Shown: positions 36,158 through 45,674, counted from the first letter of the stretch. The stretch is DNA of 64,000 nucleotides from Luteibacter aegosomaticola (GCF_023078475.1 NZ_CP095741.1:744001-808000), one strand, 5' to 3'. Made by a program: numbers and translations. The notes: generated by a model not told the origin, from the sequence alone.

Positions 36158-37464
36158 TACTGCACCTTCAGGGCGAGGGCGGGCGCGACGCGGCAGGTGC
36201 GCCAGGCGGGGAAGATGGCAGCCGCAAGCGATGCGGCGATCGATAGCACGATGGCGAGGAGCAGCATCGAGCCATCCATGCGCGCGTAGGCGGCGTAATC
36301 GTTTGGCTGCTGGCGCACGACCCAGAGCCCGACCGAGGCGAGCATCAGACCGAGCACGCCACCGCTGACGCCTATGGTCGCGGCTTCGATCAGCAACTGC
36401 GCGAAGATCGCGCGCTTCGCCGCACCCATCGCGCGACGCACGCTCAGCTCACCCATGCGCCGTGAGAACTTCACCAGCAGCAGGGCTACGGTATTGACCA
36501 GGCACACGATCAGAAAGCCGAATGCCAGCAGCGCCTGAAGCTCCACACTGCCAGGCACCACGTGGTTGGTATCAAGCCAACCCTTGAGGTCGGTCAGCTG
36601 GATTCGCGAGACAGCGGGGAAACGCCCGAGTGCATGCTGTTCCTTCGCATAGTGATCAAGGAACGCACGGTAGGCCTCTACCTGCGCAGGTGTATCCAGT
36701 TTCACCCAGAACTCCGTCCATGCGCATTGGTCGGCATGCGTCAGGCCGCCACGATCCAGACCTGCGGTGCCCCAGCACGTGATCGAGCCGGTCAGTGGCA
36801 TATGTGTGTCGACAGCGGTCTCCATGGGCATGAAGACCTCTTCGGCTTTTGCGTAGCCACCCATGGTGAGGTCGTAGAACAGCGGCACGGGTTGCCAGTG
36901 GTCAAGGACGCCGATCACCTGGAACGAGGCCGTGCCCAGGCGCAGGGTCTTACCCACCGCTTCGTCGACACCAAACAGCCGCGTGGCCAGCGCTCGGCTG
37001 ATCACGACGACATGGCTGCGCCGGTCGTCGTCGTCGTGCGTCCAGCCCTGTCCGTTGAGGAACGGCGTGCGGAACATCGGGAAGAAATCCGCGCTTGTGT
37101 AGCGTGCGTCGGCGAAGAACGCACGCGCGTTGCCGCCTGGGGGCGTCACGGCGACGCGCCCGCTGCTCATGGCTGCCTGCATGCTGCCACGCCTGGCGTG
37201 CAGCAGGTTCATGGCATCAGCCCAGGTCATCTGGCCGAGCATCTCGGTGTCGCCGTCTGTCTGCTCGTGGCTGCGCGGCTCCAGCTGGGGGTAGAACAAG
37301 GTGCTGCTGGCGCCGGGTAACGGGTCGGCGGACATGACGTGGAGCAAGGTGAGCATGGTCATGCTCGCGCCGATGCCCAGGCCAATCGCCACGATCATCA
37401 GCGCGGTGACGGCCTTGTGCCGTCGCAAGCTCCTCAACGCGAGGTCGAGGTAATAGGAAAACAT
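36157..37464 (-). CDS. ABC transporter permease, MacB/FtsX family (first of an orphan pair)
   Basis: A 435-residue protein with an N-terminal helix (VTALMIVAIGLGIGASMTML), a periplasmic domain with Trp/Tyr-rich segments, and a C-terminal FtsX domain (RRMGELSVRRAMGAAKRAIF). It is translationally coupled to the next permease. It lies divergent from the sigma-factor gene of the iron locus, sharing a 233-base intergenic region. Confidence 0.85.
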   Translation of the reverse strand: MFSYYLDLALRSLRRHKAVTALMIVAIGLGIGASMTMLTLLHVMSADPLPGASSTLFYPQLEPRSHEQTDGDTEMLGQMTWADAMNLLHARRGSMQAAMSSGRVAVTPPGGNARAFFADARYTSADFFPMFRTPFLNGQGWTHDDDDRRSHVVVISRALATRLFGVDEAVGKTLRLGTASFQVIGVLDHWQPVPLFYDLTMGGYAKAEEVFMPMETAVDTHMPLTGSITCWGTAGLDRGGLTHADQCAWTEFWVKLDTPAQVEAYRAFLDHYAKEQHALGRFPAVSRIQLTDLKGWLDTNHVVPGSVELQALLAFGFLIVCLVNTVALLLVKFSRRMGELSVRRAMGAAKRAIFAQLLIEAATIGVSGGVLGLMLASVGLWVVRQQPNDYAAYARMDGSMLLLAIVLSIAASLAAAIFPAWRTCRVAPALALKVQ

Positions 37465-37636
37465 TGCTTCCGATCCCTGCGGATATTCGATGGAGGACGG
37501 GATAGCAAACCCCGTGCCACGGTGAGAAGCGAAGCATGATGCGCCTTATCGCCGTCTGCCGTGCCCAGGCGGGGTGTCCGCGGACAATCGGGCCGGACAC
37601 ACCTCGGCCACCGCCGTCGCGTCGTCTCGGATGTTA

Positions 37637-37653
37637 TTGCGAATCATTCGCAA
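37637..37653. promoter_or_regulatory. Fur-box-like perfect palindrome upstream of the ECF sigma gene
   Basis: TTGCGAATCATTCGCAA is a perfect 7-bp inverted repeat around TCA. It shares the GCGAATCATTCGC core with the second box at 39320-39340 and lies 44 bases upstream of the sigma gene. This pattern is the usual one for iron-repressed FecI-type genes. Confidence 0.8.
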
Positions 37654-37697
37654 CAAGCGTACGCTTGGACGTCAGGTTCCACGCGAGGCTTCCAGGG

Positions 37698-38231
37698 ATG
37701 CCCGATCGTCACGCGGACGCCGCGGACGTGGCGTCGTTTGCCTCATTGCTTGAAAGCCGCTACGACGAGTTGCGGCGCTTTGCCTTGCGCCGCGGCGGCT
37801 CGCCCAGCATGGCTGACGATGTGCTGCAGGATGCCTGGCTGCGCCTGTCGCGCGAGCCGCATACGGCCGTGGGCAACCGGCTTGCCTACGTCTACCGGGT
37901 CGTGGCTAACCTCGTCATCGACCGCCAGCGCCAGCGCGCCGCGCATGAGCGCCACGTCGATGGCGACACCCCGGCAGAACACATTCAGGATGGCGCGCCC
38001 ACCCCCGACCAGGTTGTCGCGGGGCAGCAGGAATACGCGCTGCTACAGGCAGCGATCCAGGCGTTGCCACCCAAGTGCCGCGAGGTCTTCCTGCTCTATC
38101 GCGGCGAGAACCTGACCATGCGGGAGATTGCCCTTCGGCTGGCGATCAGCCCCAAGACCGTGGAAAACCATATCGCCCAGGCCATGTTGGCCTGCCGCCG
38201 GCGCTTGCGCGAAGCGGGGCACGGGCGATGA
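37698..38231 (+). CDS. ECF RNA polymerase sigma factor, FecI-like
   Basis: A 177-residue sigma factor. Region 2 (ESRYDELRRFALRRGG, then DDVLQDAWLRL) comes first and region 4 follows (LPPKCREVFLLYRGENLTMR, then EIALRLAISPKTVENHI). It would direct RNA polymerase to the receptor promoter once released by FecR. It begins the iron/haem locus, under a Fur-like box. The start at 37698 is the first in-frame ATG with region-2 homology; a longer frame opens upstream through the Fur box and is unlikely. Confidence 0.9.
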   Translation: MPDRHADAADVASFASLLESRYDELRRFALRRGGSPSMADDVLQDAWLRLSREPHTAVGNRLAYVYRVVANLVIDRQRQRAAHERHVDGDTPAEHIQDGAPTPDQVVAGQQEYALLQAAIQALPPKCREVFLLYRGENLTMREIALRLAISPKTVENHIAQAMLACRRRLREAGHGR

Positions 38232-38331
38232 GGCTAGGGGATTCCTGCGCGCCCGTTCGTCTAGTCCCATGACGGGCAACGACCGCGCCGCGGTGCTTGC
38301 CGCACACCCATTCCGCATGACGGATAGGCAG

Positions 38332-39252
38332 ATGAGCTACGACGACATTGACGATCACTGTTTCGAGGAGGCCGTGCGTTGGCATGCGCGGCTCCGCGGT
38401 GAGGACGATTCCGCCTTGTACCGCGAATATGCGGATTGGCTGGCAACCGATTGGCGGCACGGAAAGGCGATGGAGGAGGCCGAGGCGCTGTTCGGCGCAT
38501 TGAAAACCATCGCCTCTGCTACGCCGCAGATCGCGGCGACGCGGCGTGGCCGAGCTCGGCGCATGCGCTTTGCCGCGGCGGCGGCCGTGGTGCTAGTCGC
38601 CGGTATCGCCGTTATCGCGCAACGCTCCCACCATGATGCCCAGACGCGCGTCGGCGAGACACGCCTCGTCACGCTTGCCGATGGCACCTCGGTGACGCTA
38701 GGCCCCGATACCGCGATCGACGTCGACTTGCGGCCCCACGAAAGGCGCATCACGCTGGTAAAAGGCGAAGCGCTTTTCCACGTCTCCCACGACGCGGCGC
38801 GGCCCTTCCTGGTTGATGCGGGTGCCGGCCACACGCGCGTGTTGGGTACGGTGTTCGATGTCGAGCGCACGACAGGTGGCGTCCGCGTCGGCGTGCTTGA
38901 AGGCCGGGTGGCCGTGGGTGATTCGCGCGGCGAGGCGTTGCAGCTTGTCGCCGATGAAGCGGCAGCGATCGATGCCACCGGTGTCCACGCATTGGCCCGC
39001 AACGAGGCGGCCGCACAGCTGGCGTGGACGAAGGGGCAGTGGGTCTTCTACCGGCGCCCGCTGGCGGACGTGGTCGCCCGCATCGGGCGATCAAGGCACG
39101 GCGTCATCCTGTTACGCGGGCGCGCATTGCAGGCTCCACCGGTGTCGGGCGCGTTCGATGCACAGGCTCCGGATGCCGCTCTCGATAGCCTGGTCTCGGC
39201 GCTGAACCTCGGGCGCGTCGATCTCGGCCCGTGGCTCACCGTGGTTTATTGA
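38332..39252 (+). CDS. FecR-type anti-sigma factor / transmembrane signal relay
   Basis: A 306-residue protein. The cytoplasmic N-terminus is FecR-like (DHCFEEAVRWHARLRGE and DWLATDWRHGKAMEEAEALF), a membrane helix follows (FAAAAAVVLVAGIAVIAQ), then the FecR periplasmic beta domain (RLVTLADGTSVTLGPDTAID) and a C-terminal STN-like segment. It holds the sigma factor until the receptor's STN domain signals. Start 38332 has an AGGCAG-type site; 38317 and 38269 are alternatives. It starts 100 bases after the sigma gene. Confidence 0.88.
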   Translation: MSYDDIDDHCFEEAVRWHARLRGEDDSALYREYADWLATDWRHGKAMEEAEALFGALKTIASATPQIAATRRGRARRMRFAAAAAVVLVAGIAVIAQRSHHDAQTRVGETRLVTLADGTSVTLGPDTAIDVDLRPHERRITLVKGEALFHVSHDAARPFLVDAGAGHTRVLGTVFDVERTTGGVRVGVLEGRVAVGDSRGEALQLVADEAAAIDATGVHALARNEAAAQLAWTKGQWVFYRRPLADVVARIGRSRHGVILLRGRALQAPPVSGAFDAQAPDAALDSLVSALNLGRVDLGPWLTVVY

Positions 39253-39319
39253 GCCGATCTTTTGTACTCGACGTACTAGGGGATTCGTCGGTCCCCGTTC
39301 GTCTTCTCTGGCAGAGGCG

Positions 39320-39340
39320 TGATGCGAATCATTCGCATCA
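39320..39340. promoter_or_regulatory. Fur-box-like perfect palindrome upstream of the receptor gene
   Basis: Arms TGATGCGAA and TTCGCATCA are exact complements around a TCA centre (9-bp half-sites). It lies 34 bases before the receptor start and carries the same core as the box at 37637. Confidence 0.82.
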
Positions 39341-39373
39341 CCGATATTCGACTGCCAGGGACTTTCGCTCCAC

Positions 39374-42300
39374 ATGCCCCATGTCCACACCCCGCGACGC
39401 AACCCAGCGCCGCTGCGCCGCCTTGCGGCCGCCATCCTGCTCGTCATCGCATCCATGCCCGGCGTCCACGCGCAGGAGCACGCCGCCGCCGCGCTCGATA
39501 TTCCGGCGCAGCCGCTGCCGGCCGCCCTCGCCGCGTTCGCGGCGCAGAGTCACACGCAGGTGGTCTATACCGATGCCTCGCCTTACGACCTGACTGCGCC
39601 CGCACTCAAGGGGGATTACACCCCGGCGCAAGCGCTCGATGCACTCCTGCTGGGCAGTGGCTTGCGCTGGCGTGAAGTTCGCCCGGGTGTCGTGACCCTC
39701 GAGCGCGTGCCCACGGCGAAAGGCGCCGTGGTGACCGGCACGCTATCGGTGGAATCGACCTACGCCGATAGCGGTAGCGCGCGCGACACACGTGGTTACA
39801 ACGATGTCTATGATCGCGACCTCTCCAGCTCCTACATCGGGCGCAAGGAGGTTGAGCGCTTCAAGGGCACCACGCCTTCCGATCTGCTGAACGGCGTACC
39901 CGGCGTCTTTAGCGGCGATGCGCGCAACAGCGGTGCGCTCGATGTGAACATCCGCGGCATCCAGGGGCCGGGGCGCGTGCCGGTGACCATCGACGGCACC
40001 GAGCAGGCGTTGACCGTGTGGCGTGGCTACAACGGCGCCACCAACCGCAACTACATCGACCCGTTCCTGATCGGCGGCATCCAGGTGCTGAAGGGGCCGT
40101 CGCTCACGCCGAACGTCACCACCGGCATCGGCGGCGCGATGGTGGTGAACACCTTATCGGTGAATGACTTCGTCAAGCCGGGCAAGTCATTCGGTCTCGA
40201 ACTGAAGGTAGAGGGAAGCAGCAACTCCACACACCCGCGGCTGCCTACCCTGCACACCGGTGAAGACTATCGTGACGTGGACGGCTTCCCCCAGTCATCA
40301 CCCTCGGCGCCATACACCGACAAAACGCTGCTGGTAGATCCGAAGCACGGTGGTGGTGGCTACAACGTCTTCAACGGCGGCGACCACGCTTATCGCCTCG
40401 CGTTGGGCTGGCGCCCGACGGATGATATCGATGTGCTTGCTGCCTACGCCTACCGGCAGCGCGGCAACTACTTCTCCGGCAAGAAAGGCGCTGACTACTA
40501 CAGCCACGCCAAGAGCAGCAATGCCGATGACTACATCTGGTCCATGGCGAACTACTGGGAGCCTGGCGATGAAGTGCCCAACACCTCGAGCCAGACCGAA
40601 TCGTTCCTGTTCAAGACGACCTGGCGGCCCACCACGGACCAGGCGCTGCAGTTCGGCTATCGCAGCAGCCTTTCGCATTACGGCGAGATCATGCCCTCGC
40701 GGATCATGCAGTCGGAATACCGCGGCGATATCCAGTGGCCCCTGAGCCGGGTCGACGCAAAGGCCTACAACCTCGAGTACAAGTGGAACCCCGAGGACAG
40801 CCGCTGGCTCGATTTGTACGCCAATGCCTGGCGCACGAACACCATCAGCGATACCTACACGGCCGGTGGTTTTCCGAACTTCGCCCAGGGCAATCCGTCA
40901 TTTGGCTTCGATCCGACGATACGCAATACCGCGGTAGGCAATGCCACTAACGGCCGCGATGGGCTCACGCTTAGCAACAAATTCCGCCTGCTGGACAACC
41001 TGGATCTTACCGTGGGCGGCAGCGCCCAGTATGAAAAGCTGACCTCAAACGATCCGTACTTTGGTGATTCCGACGGCTGGCGCATGTATCCGCGCGCCGG
41101 GCGGCGCAATGAGTGGCAGGGCTACTTCAACCTGGAGTGGCGCCCGGTAGAGGCCATCACGCTGACCGCAGGCGCACGCTACTCGTCGTACTGGGCGTTC
41201 GACGATTTCCTGCATGAGAACGGCAGCAAGATCTTCCCCCATGGGGCGAACTACGTCACGGGGTACAAGACCGGCTACACCACGACCGACACGTACACCG
41301 AGGCCGAGCGCGAAGCCATGGTGGCCGACGACCTCGCGGTCTACAAGGAACTCGCGGACCTGGGCGTCTTTACGCCCGAGGAATACGACGCGATCGCGAA
41401 GAGCATTGTCGATACGACCCCATCCACGCATCAGACGAGCCACGATCTCGGCGAATGGAAGCCCGACGCCAATGGCAAGTTCACGAAGGCGGGGAACCCT
41501 TGCCTGGATCCCGCCCTTGCCGCAGCGGGAGGTGCCAAGGGCGTGCTCTGCCAGTCCACGCCCGAGCTCACCAGCTATGAGCCGAAGGCCACGCACCAGA
41601 AAGACCATGGCTGGGTTCCGTTCTTCTCGGCGACCGCGCACTTCAGCGATTACAGCCGGGCCTATGTGCGTTACGGCGAAACGCTCCGTTACCCCAGCAT
41701 GTTCGAAAGCACGATCGCGTTCTCGGCGGCGACGACGCCGATGGGTCTGAAGGCAGAGCACAGCCGGAACTGGGAACTGGCATACGTGCACGACCTGAGT
41801 CGTCGTTTCAGCGAAGGAACCCTCGCAGACGTCAAGCTCGCCTGGTATGCCAACACCACGCGCAACGTGATCGAGCGCGACGCGAACTTTAAGTTCTCCA
41901 ATATCGACCGGCAAACCATCCGCGGGCTCGATTTCCAGGCGCGCTACGACGGCGGACGCTTCTTCACTGACGTTGCCCTGAACTACCAGCTCAAGAACCG
42001 CGTGTGCGACGAAAGCACGGCTGCGGTCCTGACGACCAGCAACGGATACATCATCGGCAATGCGGTGGTGCCGACCTGCGTGGATTACGGCTTCGTTGGC
42101 GGCTATCTGCTCACCCAGTCCACGCCGAAGCTATCCGCCAACGGATCGCTTGGCGGCCGCTTCTTCCAGCGCAAACTGGAACTCGGTACGCGCGTGACGT
42201 ACTTCCGCCAGTACCGCAACAAGGATCTTGACTGGTTCCGCGACCACTCAATCCAGGCGTGCTACGCCAGTGGCCAGGCGAGCTGCGCGGGCTTGCCCAC

Positions 42301-42499
42301 GTATACGTTCAACGTGCCGTTCTCGTGGGGCAAGACCGTGCTGGTCGACGCGTATGCGGATTACCACTTCACCGACGACCTCTCGGCCGAACTCACCGTC
42401 ACCAACCTGACCGACCGGTACTACGTGGACCCGGCGACACGATCACCCATGGCGGCTCCCGGGCGCACGTTGAAGCTGAGCCTTTCGGCCCGGTTCTGA
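39374..42499 (+). CDS. TonB-dependent receptor with N-terminal STN signalling domain; candidate haem/hemophilin receptor
   Basis: A 1041-residue receptor. After the signal peptide (ends HAQ) an STN domain spans about residues 40-110 (ALDIPAQPLPAALAAFAAQS, QVVYTDASPYDL). A plug (GVFSGDARNSGALDVNIRG, GGIQVLKGPSLTPNV) and a barrel ending SARF follow. Near the barrel end LRYPSMFE stands where haem receptors have FRAP, and GLKAEHSRNWELAY resembles the NPxLKPExS pattern, though the His/NPDL set is not complete. A long loop (about residues 630-740) has two Cys. It lies in the FecI/FecR-hemophilin-Slam locus. The ligand is inferred from context. Confidence 0.88.
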   Translation: MPHVHTPRRNPAPLRRLAAAILLVIASMPGVHAQEHAAAALDIPAQPLPAALAAFAAQSHTQVVYTDASPYDLTAPALKGDYTPAQALDALLLGSGLRWREVRPGVVTLERVPTAKGAVVTGTLSVESTYADSGSARDTRGYNDVYDRDLSSSYIGRKEVERFKGTTPSDLLNGVPGVFSGDARNSGALDVNIRGIQGPGRVPVTIDGTEQALTVWRGYNGATNRNYIDPFLIGGIQVLKGPSLTPNVTTGIGGAMVVNTLSVNDFVKPGKSFGLELKVEGSSNSTHPRLPTLHTGEDYRDVDGFPQSSPSAPYTDKTLLVDPKHGGGGYNVFNGGDHAYRLALGWRPTDDIDVLAAYAYRQRGNYFSGKKGADYYSHAKSSNADDYIWSMANYWEPGDEVPNTSSQTESFLFKTTWRPTTDQALQFGYRSSLSHYGEIMPSRIMQSEYRGDIQWPLSRVDAKAYNLEYKWNPEDSRWLDLYANAWRTNTISDTYTAGGFPNFAQGNPSFGFDPTIRNTAVGNATNGRDGLTLSNKFRLLDNLDLTVGGSAQYEKLTSNDPYFGDSDGWRMYPRAGRRNEWQGYFNLEWRPVEAITLTAGARYSSYWAFDDFLHENGSKIFPHGANYVTGYKTGYTTTDTYTEAEREAMVADDLAVYKELADLGVFTPEEYDAIAKSIVDTTPSTHQTSHDLGEWKPDANGKFTKAGNPCLDPALAAAGGAKGVLCQSTPELTSYEPKATHQKDHGWVPFFSATAHFSDYSRAYVRYGETLRYPSMFESTIAFSAATTPMGLKAEHSRNWELAYVHDLSRRFSEGTLADVKLAWYANTTRNVIERDANFKFSNIDRQTIRGLDFQARYDGGRFFTDVALNYQLKNRVCDESTAAVLTTSNGYIIGNAVVPTCVDYGFVGGYLLTQSTPKLSANGSLGGRFFQRKLELGTRVTYFRQYRNKDLDWFRDHSIQACYASGQASCAGLPTYTFNVPFSWGKTVLVDAYADYHFTDDLSAELTVTNLTDRYYVDPATRSPMAAPGRTLKLSLSARF

Positions 42500-42575
42500 G
42501 TGGCCACGCCCCTTACTGGAGCGACTGCGCTGGCGGCTCGGATGCCGCACGTCCCCCAACTTTGAGGATCACACC

Positions 42576-43382
42576 ATGAAGCACACCAAGCTTACGTTCC
42601 TTGCCGCAGCACTCGCCCTCACCGTGGCTGGCGCTTCGCACGCCGCCAATTTCCAGGGCGGTTCGAGCAACACGGGTTATGTCGCGGTGGGCGCCTCCAC
42701 CGTGAACGGCGGGCCGCACCATGCCGGCTTTGCCGGTGTTGCCGTGAACTCCACTGGCCTGAACAATCCTGTCGATTTCACCGGCCTGACCGCCTATAGC
42801 ACCCAGTCGGCCGCCTCGGTGGACTACAACCGCGATGGTGTGAGCGACGGCACCGCCACTGTGTACGGCCTGAACTTCCCGTACAGCGGCGCGCCGACCA
42901 CGCACGATAACCTCGGCGTGTTCTCGTTTGCCAAGGTCGGTAGCCAGGATGTCTGGTTCGGCGAGTGGAATTCGCGCAAGGACACGGCGGATGGCCTGGC
43001 GACCCACACCGTGTACTACATCGGTGATAACGCCGATACCAGCGTCCCGACCTCGGGCACGGCCACGTACAACGTCGCGGGCATCAACAACTTCAGCGGA
43101 GCGAACCTGCTCTCCGGCACGTTCACCGCCAACTTTGCCACGGCGAAGCTCACCGGCACCATCGCGAACAGCGCTGGCTTCTCGGTGAACATCGGTTCGG
43201 CCAACATCAACTCGAACGCCAGCATCTCTGGCACGACCGCCGTGGCCCTGCAATCGGGTGCCGCCGTCGCCACGGGCGGTGCCGTCTCCGGCCAGTTCTA
43301 CAGCAACCAGACGGCGCTGGCGGGCATGGCGACCTTCGCGAACAACCAGTACAGCACCGCGTTCGGCGGCACCAAGAAGTAA
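42576..43382 (+). CDS. Hemophilin-like secreted protein, predicted Slam cargo
   Basis: A 268-residue protein. It has a type I signal peptide (TFLAAALALTVAGASHA), with no lipobox Cys, so it should be a soluble secreted protein. The N-terminal half is Gly/Ser/Asn-rich (GGSSNTGYVAVGASTVNG) with His48-His49 and other His that could hold haem. The C-terminal part has the 8-strand TbpB-like barrel pattern (SGQFYSNQTALAGMATFANN, then AFGGTKK). This is the domain order of Slam-dependent hemophilins such as HphA. A GAGGA site precedes it, and the Slam gene follows directly. Haem binding is not proven. Confidence 0.8.
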   Translation: MKHTKLTFLAAALALTVAGASHAANFQGGSSNTGYVAVGASTVNGGPHHAGFAGVAVNSTGLNNPVDFTGLTAYSTQSAASVDYNRDGVSDGTATVYGLNFPYSGAPTTHDNLGVFSFAKVGSQDVWFGEWNSRKDTADGLATHTVYYIGDNADTSVPTSGTATYNVAGINNFSGANLLSGTFTANFATAKLTGTIANSAGFSVNIGSANINSNASISGTTAVALQSGAAVATGGAVSGQFYSNQTALAGMATFANNQYSTAFGGTKK

Positions 43383-43391
43383 GCATCGCGC

Positions 43392-43424
43392 GGCAAGGAC
43401 AAGCCTGGCCAGCCAGTCCTTGCC
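43392..43424 (+). terminator. Intergenic hairpin between cargo and Slam genes
   Basis: GGCAAGGAC (43392-43400) pairs with GTCCTTGCC (43416-43424), with extra pairing across a bulge. It has no T-run. It could stabilise the cargo mRNA or partly terminate, so that cargo exceeds transporter. Confidence 0.5.
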
Positions 43425-43430
43425 CGCGGC

Positions 43431-44963
43431 ATGCCCCTACCGGTCCGGATCATGGTTCTTTCTGCGTTGCTTCCGTTATTCCGTCACTGGCGCGCGTCCG
43501 CGCGACTGGTGCTAGCCATTGCGTGTATCGCGCTCCCGATGTGCAGCTTTGCGCAGGAGCAGGACAACATGCGCCGCATGCTCGACCAGGGCGTCCAGCG
43601 CCAGGCCGCCGCACAGGAAAAACAGGCCTTGCAAGGCGAAGGTGATGAGGGCCGTCCGACGCTTACCCTGGACGGCAAAAGCTACACCGTGGCTCACAAT
43701 GCCAATGACGTAGGGCGAGCGCTCTATCTCTCGCTACAGAACAAGGCGTGGGATGCCGCACAGGCCTTCCTCACGGATTACCTGACGCTCGCCGATCGCG
43801 ATCCCATGCTGGTGGATTATGCCCAGGGCGTCTTTGCTCGGCTGCGCGGGCATTACCGCGAAGCGCAGGCCTCGTTCGAGGCCGTGCTGGCAAGGCAGCC
43901 GGATTTCCTTCTCGGGCGCCTTGAACTCGCGCGAGTGTATTTCGAGGACCAGCAGGATAAAGCGGCAGCCGCCCTGTTTACGGCCATTGCCGCCTCGCTC
44001 GACGCAAGCGACGAGCGCACGGCGGGTGTCGCCCGCACGGTCGAAGCGTTCCAGAAAGCCCTCGCGACACGCGCCCGGTGGACGGGATCGTTCTCCGCTG
44101 GCCCGTTGTGGAGCGACAACGTCAACCGCAGTTCGGCCAGCGAGACCTGCCTCCTCGCGGATACGACGGGCTTTTGCTACGTGAACCGTAAACTGCCCGA
44201 TGCCGTGCGCGCCATGGGCGTGGACTTCGACGCGAGCGTCGACAAGCGCTGGGCGCTCGAAGGGCATCACGGCATCTACCTCCGCTCGCTGGCATTTGGT
44301 CAAAGTTATCGAGGCGAGGCGCAGTACAACGAGCTTACCTGGACCTTCCAGGCGGGCTATAGCTTCCGCAGCGGACGCCAGACATTCGCCATCGCGCCCA
44401 CGTTCGACTACTACGCGTGGGGCAATCGGGCGATGTACGGCGCGGTGGGGGCGCATGCGGAATGGACCGATACGCTGTCGGCGAACTCGCTATTGAAGAT
44501 CGAAGGCGACATCAAGCGCATGCGCTACAGGCGGCCGGACTACGCCAGCCAGTATGACGGCGTCATGCGCTCGGTGTATGCGACGTGGTTTCAGGGCATC
44601 GGTGGCGGAGGCACGGTCTTCGGTGGCCTGGACCTTGTCGACAGCGGCGCCGTCGAACGGGTGAACGCTTATCTCCAGAAAGGCATCCGCCTTGGCACAT
44701 CGTGGGAATGGCCTGCCGGTTTCACGTCCACGGTGTTCGCCTCGTTCCGTCATCGCGACTACGGGGCCTATAGCAGCGTCCTCGGTGAGCGGCGCAATGA
44801 CCACGAGCAGGCCTACACCGTGGTCATCAAGGCTAGCCGCTTCGCCTTCGCAGGATTCACGCCTGTACTGACGGCGCGCCGCAACCGTATCCACAGCAAC
44901 GTCGATTGGCTCTACAGCTACGACAAGAACGCCTTCAGCCTGAAACTTGAACACGCTTTCTGA
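43431..44963 (+). CDS. Slam: surface lipoprotein/protein assembly modulator (type XI secretion outer-membrane protein)
   Basis: A 510-residue protein. A signal segment (LVLAIACIALPMCSFAQ) is followed by a TPR-like periplasmic domain (about residues 75-205, e.g. VDYAQGVFARLRGHYREAQA and LLGRLELARVYFEDQQDKAA). A 14-strand-type barrel then runs to an aromatic C-terminus (LKLEHAF). This is the domain order of Slam proteins. Slams carry specific substrates with a C-terminal TbpB-like barrel across the outer membrane; the hemophilin-like gene just upstream is the obvious cargo. The ATG at 43431 or 43452 may be the start. Confidence 0.87.
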   Translation: MPLPVRIMVLSALLPLFRHWRASARLVLAIACIALPMCSFAQEQDNMRRMLDQGVQRQAAAQEKQALQGEGDEGRPTLTLDGKSYTVAHNANDVGRALYLSLQNKAWDAAQAFLTDYLTLADRDPMLVDYAQGVFARLRGHYREAQASFEAVLARQPDFLLGRLELARVYFEDQQDKAAAALFTAIAASLDASDERTAGVARTVEAFQKALATRARWTGSFSAGPLWSDNVNRSSASETCLLADTTGFCYVNRKLPDAVRAMGVDFDASVDKRWALEGHHGIYLRSLAFGQSYRGEAQYNELTWTFQAGYSFRSGRQTFAIAPTFDYYAWGNRAMYGAVGAHAEWTDTLSANSLLKIEGDIKRMRYRRPDYASQYDGVMRSVYATWFQGIGGGGTVFGGLDLVDSGAVERVNAYLQKGIRLGTSWEWPAGFTSTVFASFRHRDYGAYSSVLGERRNDHEQAYTVVIKASRFAFAGFTPVLTARRNRIHSNVDWLYSYDKNAFSLKLEHAF

Positions 44964-44980
44964 CGAGGTACGCAACGACC

Positions 44981-45670
44981 ATGCTCTTGAACACGGCACC
45001 CGATTTCAGCCCGCTCGCGATGGTGCGCCATGCCGACAGCCTGGTGCAGGCCGTCATGCTCTTGCTGGCCCTGGCTTCGCTTGCCACGTGGTCGGTTCTC
45101 TTTGCGAAAGCCTGGGAGCTGCGCCGGCAAGCGCGCGAACTCGGCGCGGCCCGGCGTGCGTTGCTGGAGGTGGGTACCCTTGGCGAAGCGCGCACGGCTG
45201 AGGGGCTGGGCGGCGCGCTTCCCGTAGCGCTGCTCGGTGCGGCTGCCAGCGAGTTCCGGCTGTCGTCCGGTGATGCCGTGGCCACGGGCCTCACTGAGCG
45301 CGTGGCCATGCGGTTGGCACGCATCGAACTCGCATGGTCGCGACAGGCGCGGCGCGGCATCGGCGTGCTGGCGACGATCGGTGCGACGGCGCCGTTCGTC
45401 GGTCTGTTCGGCACGGTGTGGGGCATCATGAATAGCTTCGTGGGTATCGCGCGGGCCAATGCGACCAGCCTGGCCGTCGTGGCTCCCGGCATTGCCGAGG
45501 CATTGCTGGCGACTGCGTTCGGTCTTGCCGCGGCGATTCCCGCGGTCGTCATCTATAACCACTTCACCCGCTCGCTCGCGTCATTGCGCGGTATCTCGGG
45601 TGACCTTGTCGTCGGTGTACAGATCCTGGTCTCCCGCGACATGGAACGTATGCAAGGCGGGGTGGCCTGA
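44981..45670 (+). CDS. exbB: ExbB-type TonB motor subunit
   Basis: A 229-residue MotA/TolQ/ExbB protein. It has three helices: AVMLLLALASLATWSVLFAK near the N-terminus, then GVLATIGATAPFVGLFGTVW with the GLFGTVWGIMNSF signature, then AEALLATAFGLAAAIPAVVI. It forms the proton-driven motor with ExbD and TonB in the inner membrane. It follows the Slam gene after 17 bases, so the motor is dedicated to this locus. Confidence 0.93.
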   Translation: MLLNTAPDFSPLAMVRHADSLVQAVMLLLALASLATWSVLFAKAWELRRQARELGAARRALLEVGTLGEARTAEGLGGALPVALLGAAASEFRLSSGDAVATGLTERVAMRLARIELAWSRQARRGIGVLATIGATAPFVGLFGTVWGIMNSFVGIARANATSLAVVAPGIAEALLATAFGLAAAIPAVVIYNHFTRSLASLRGISGDLVVGVQILVSRDMERMQGGVA

Positions 45671-45674
45671 CGTC

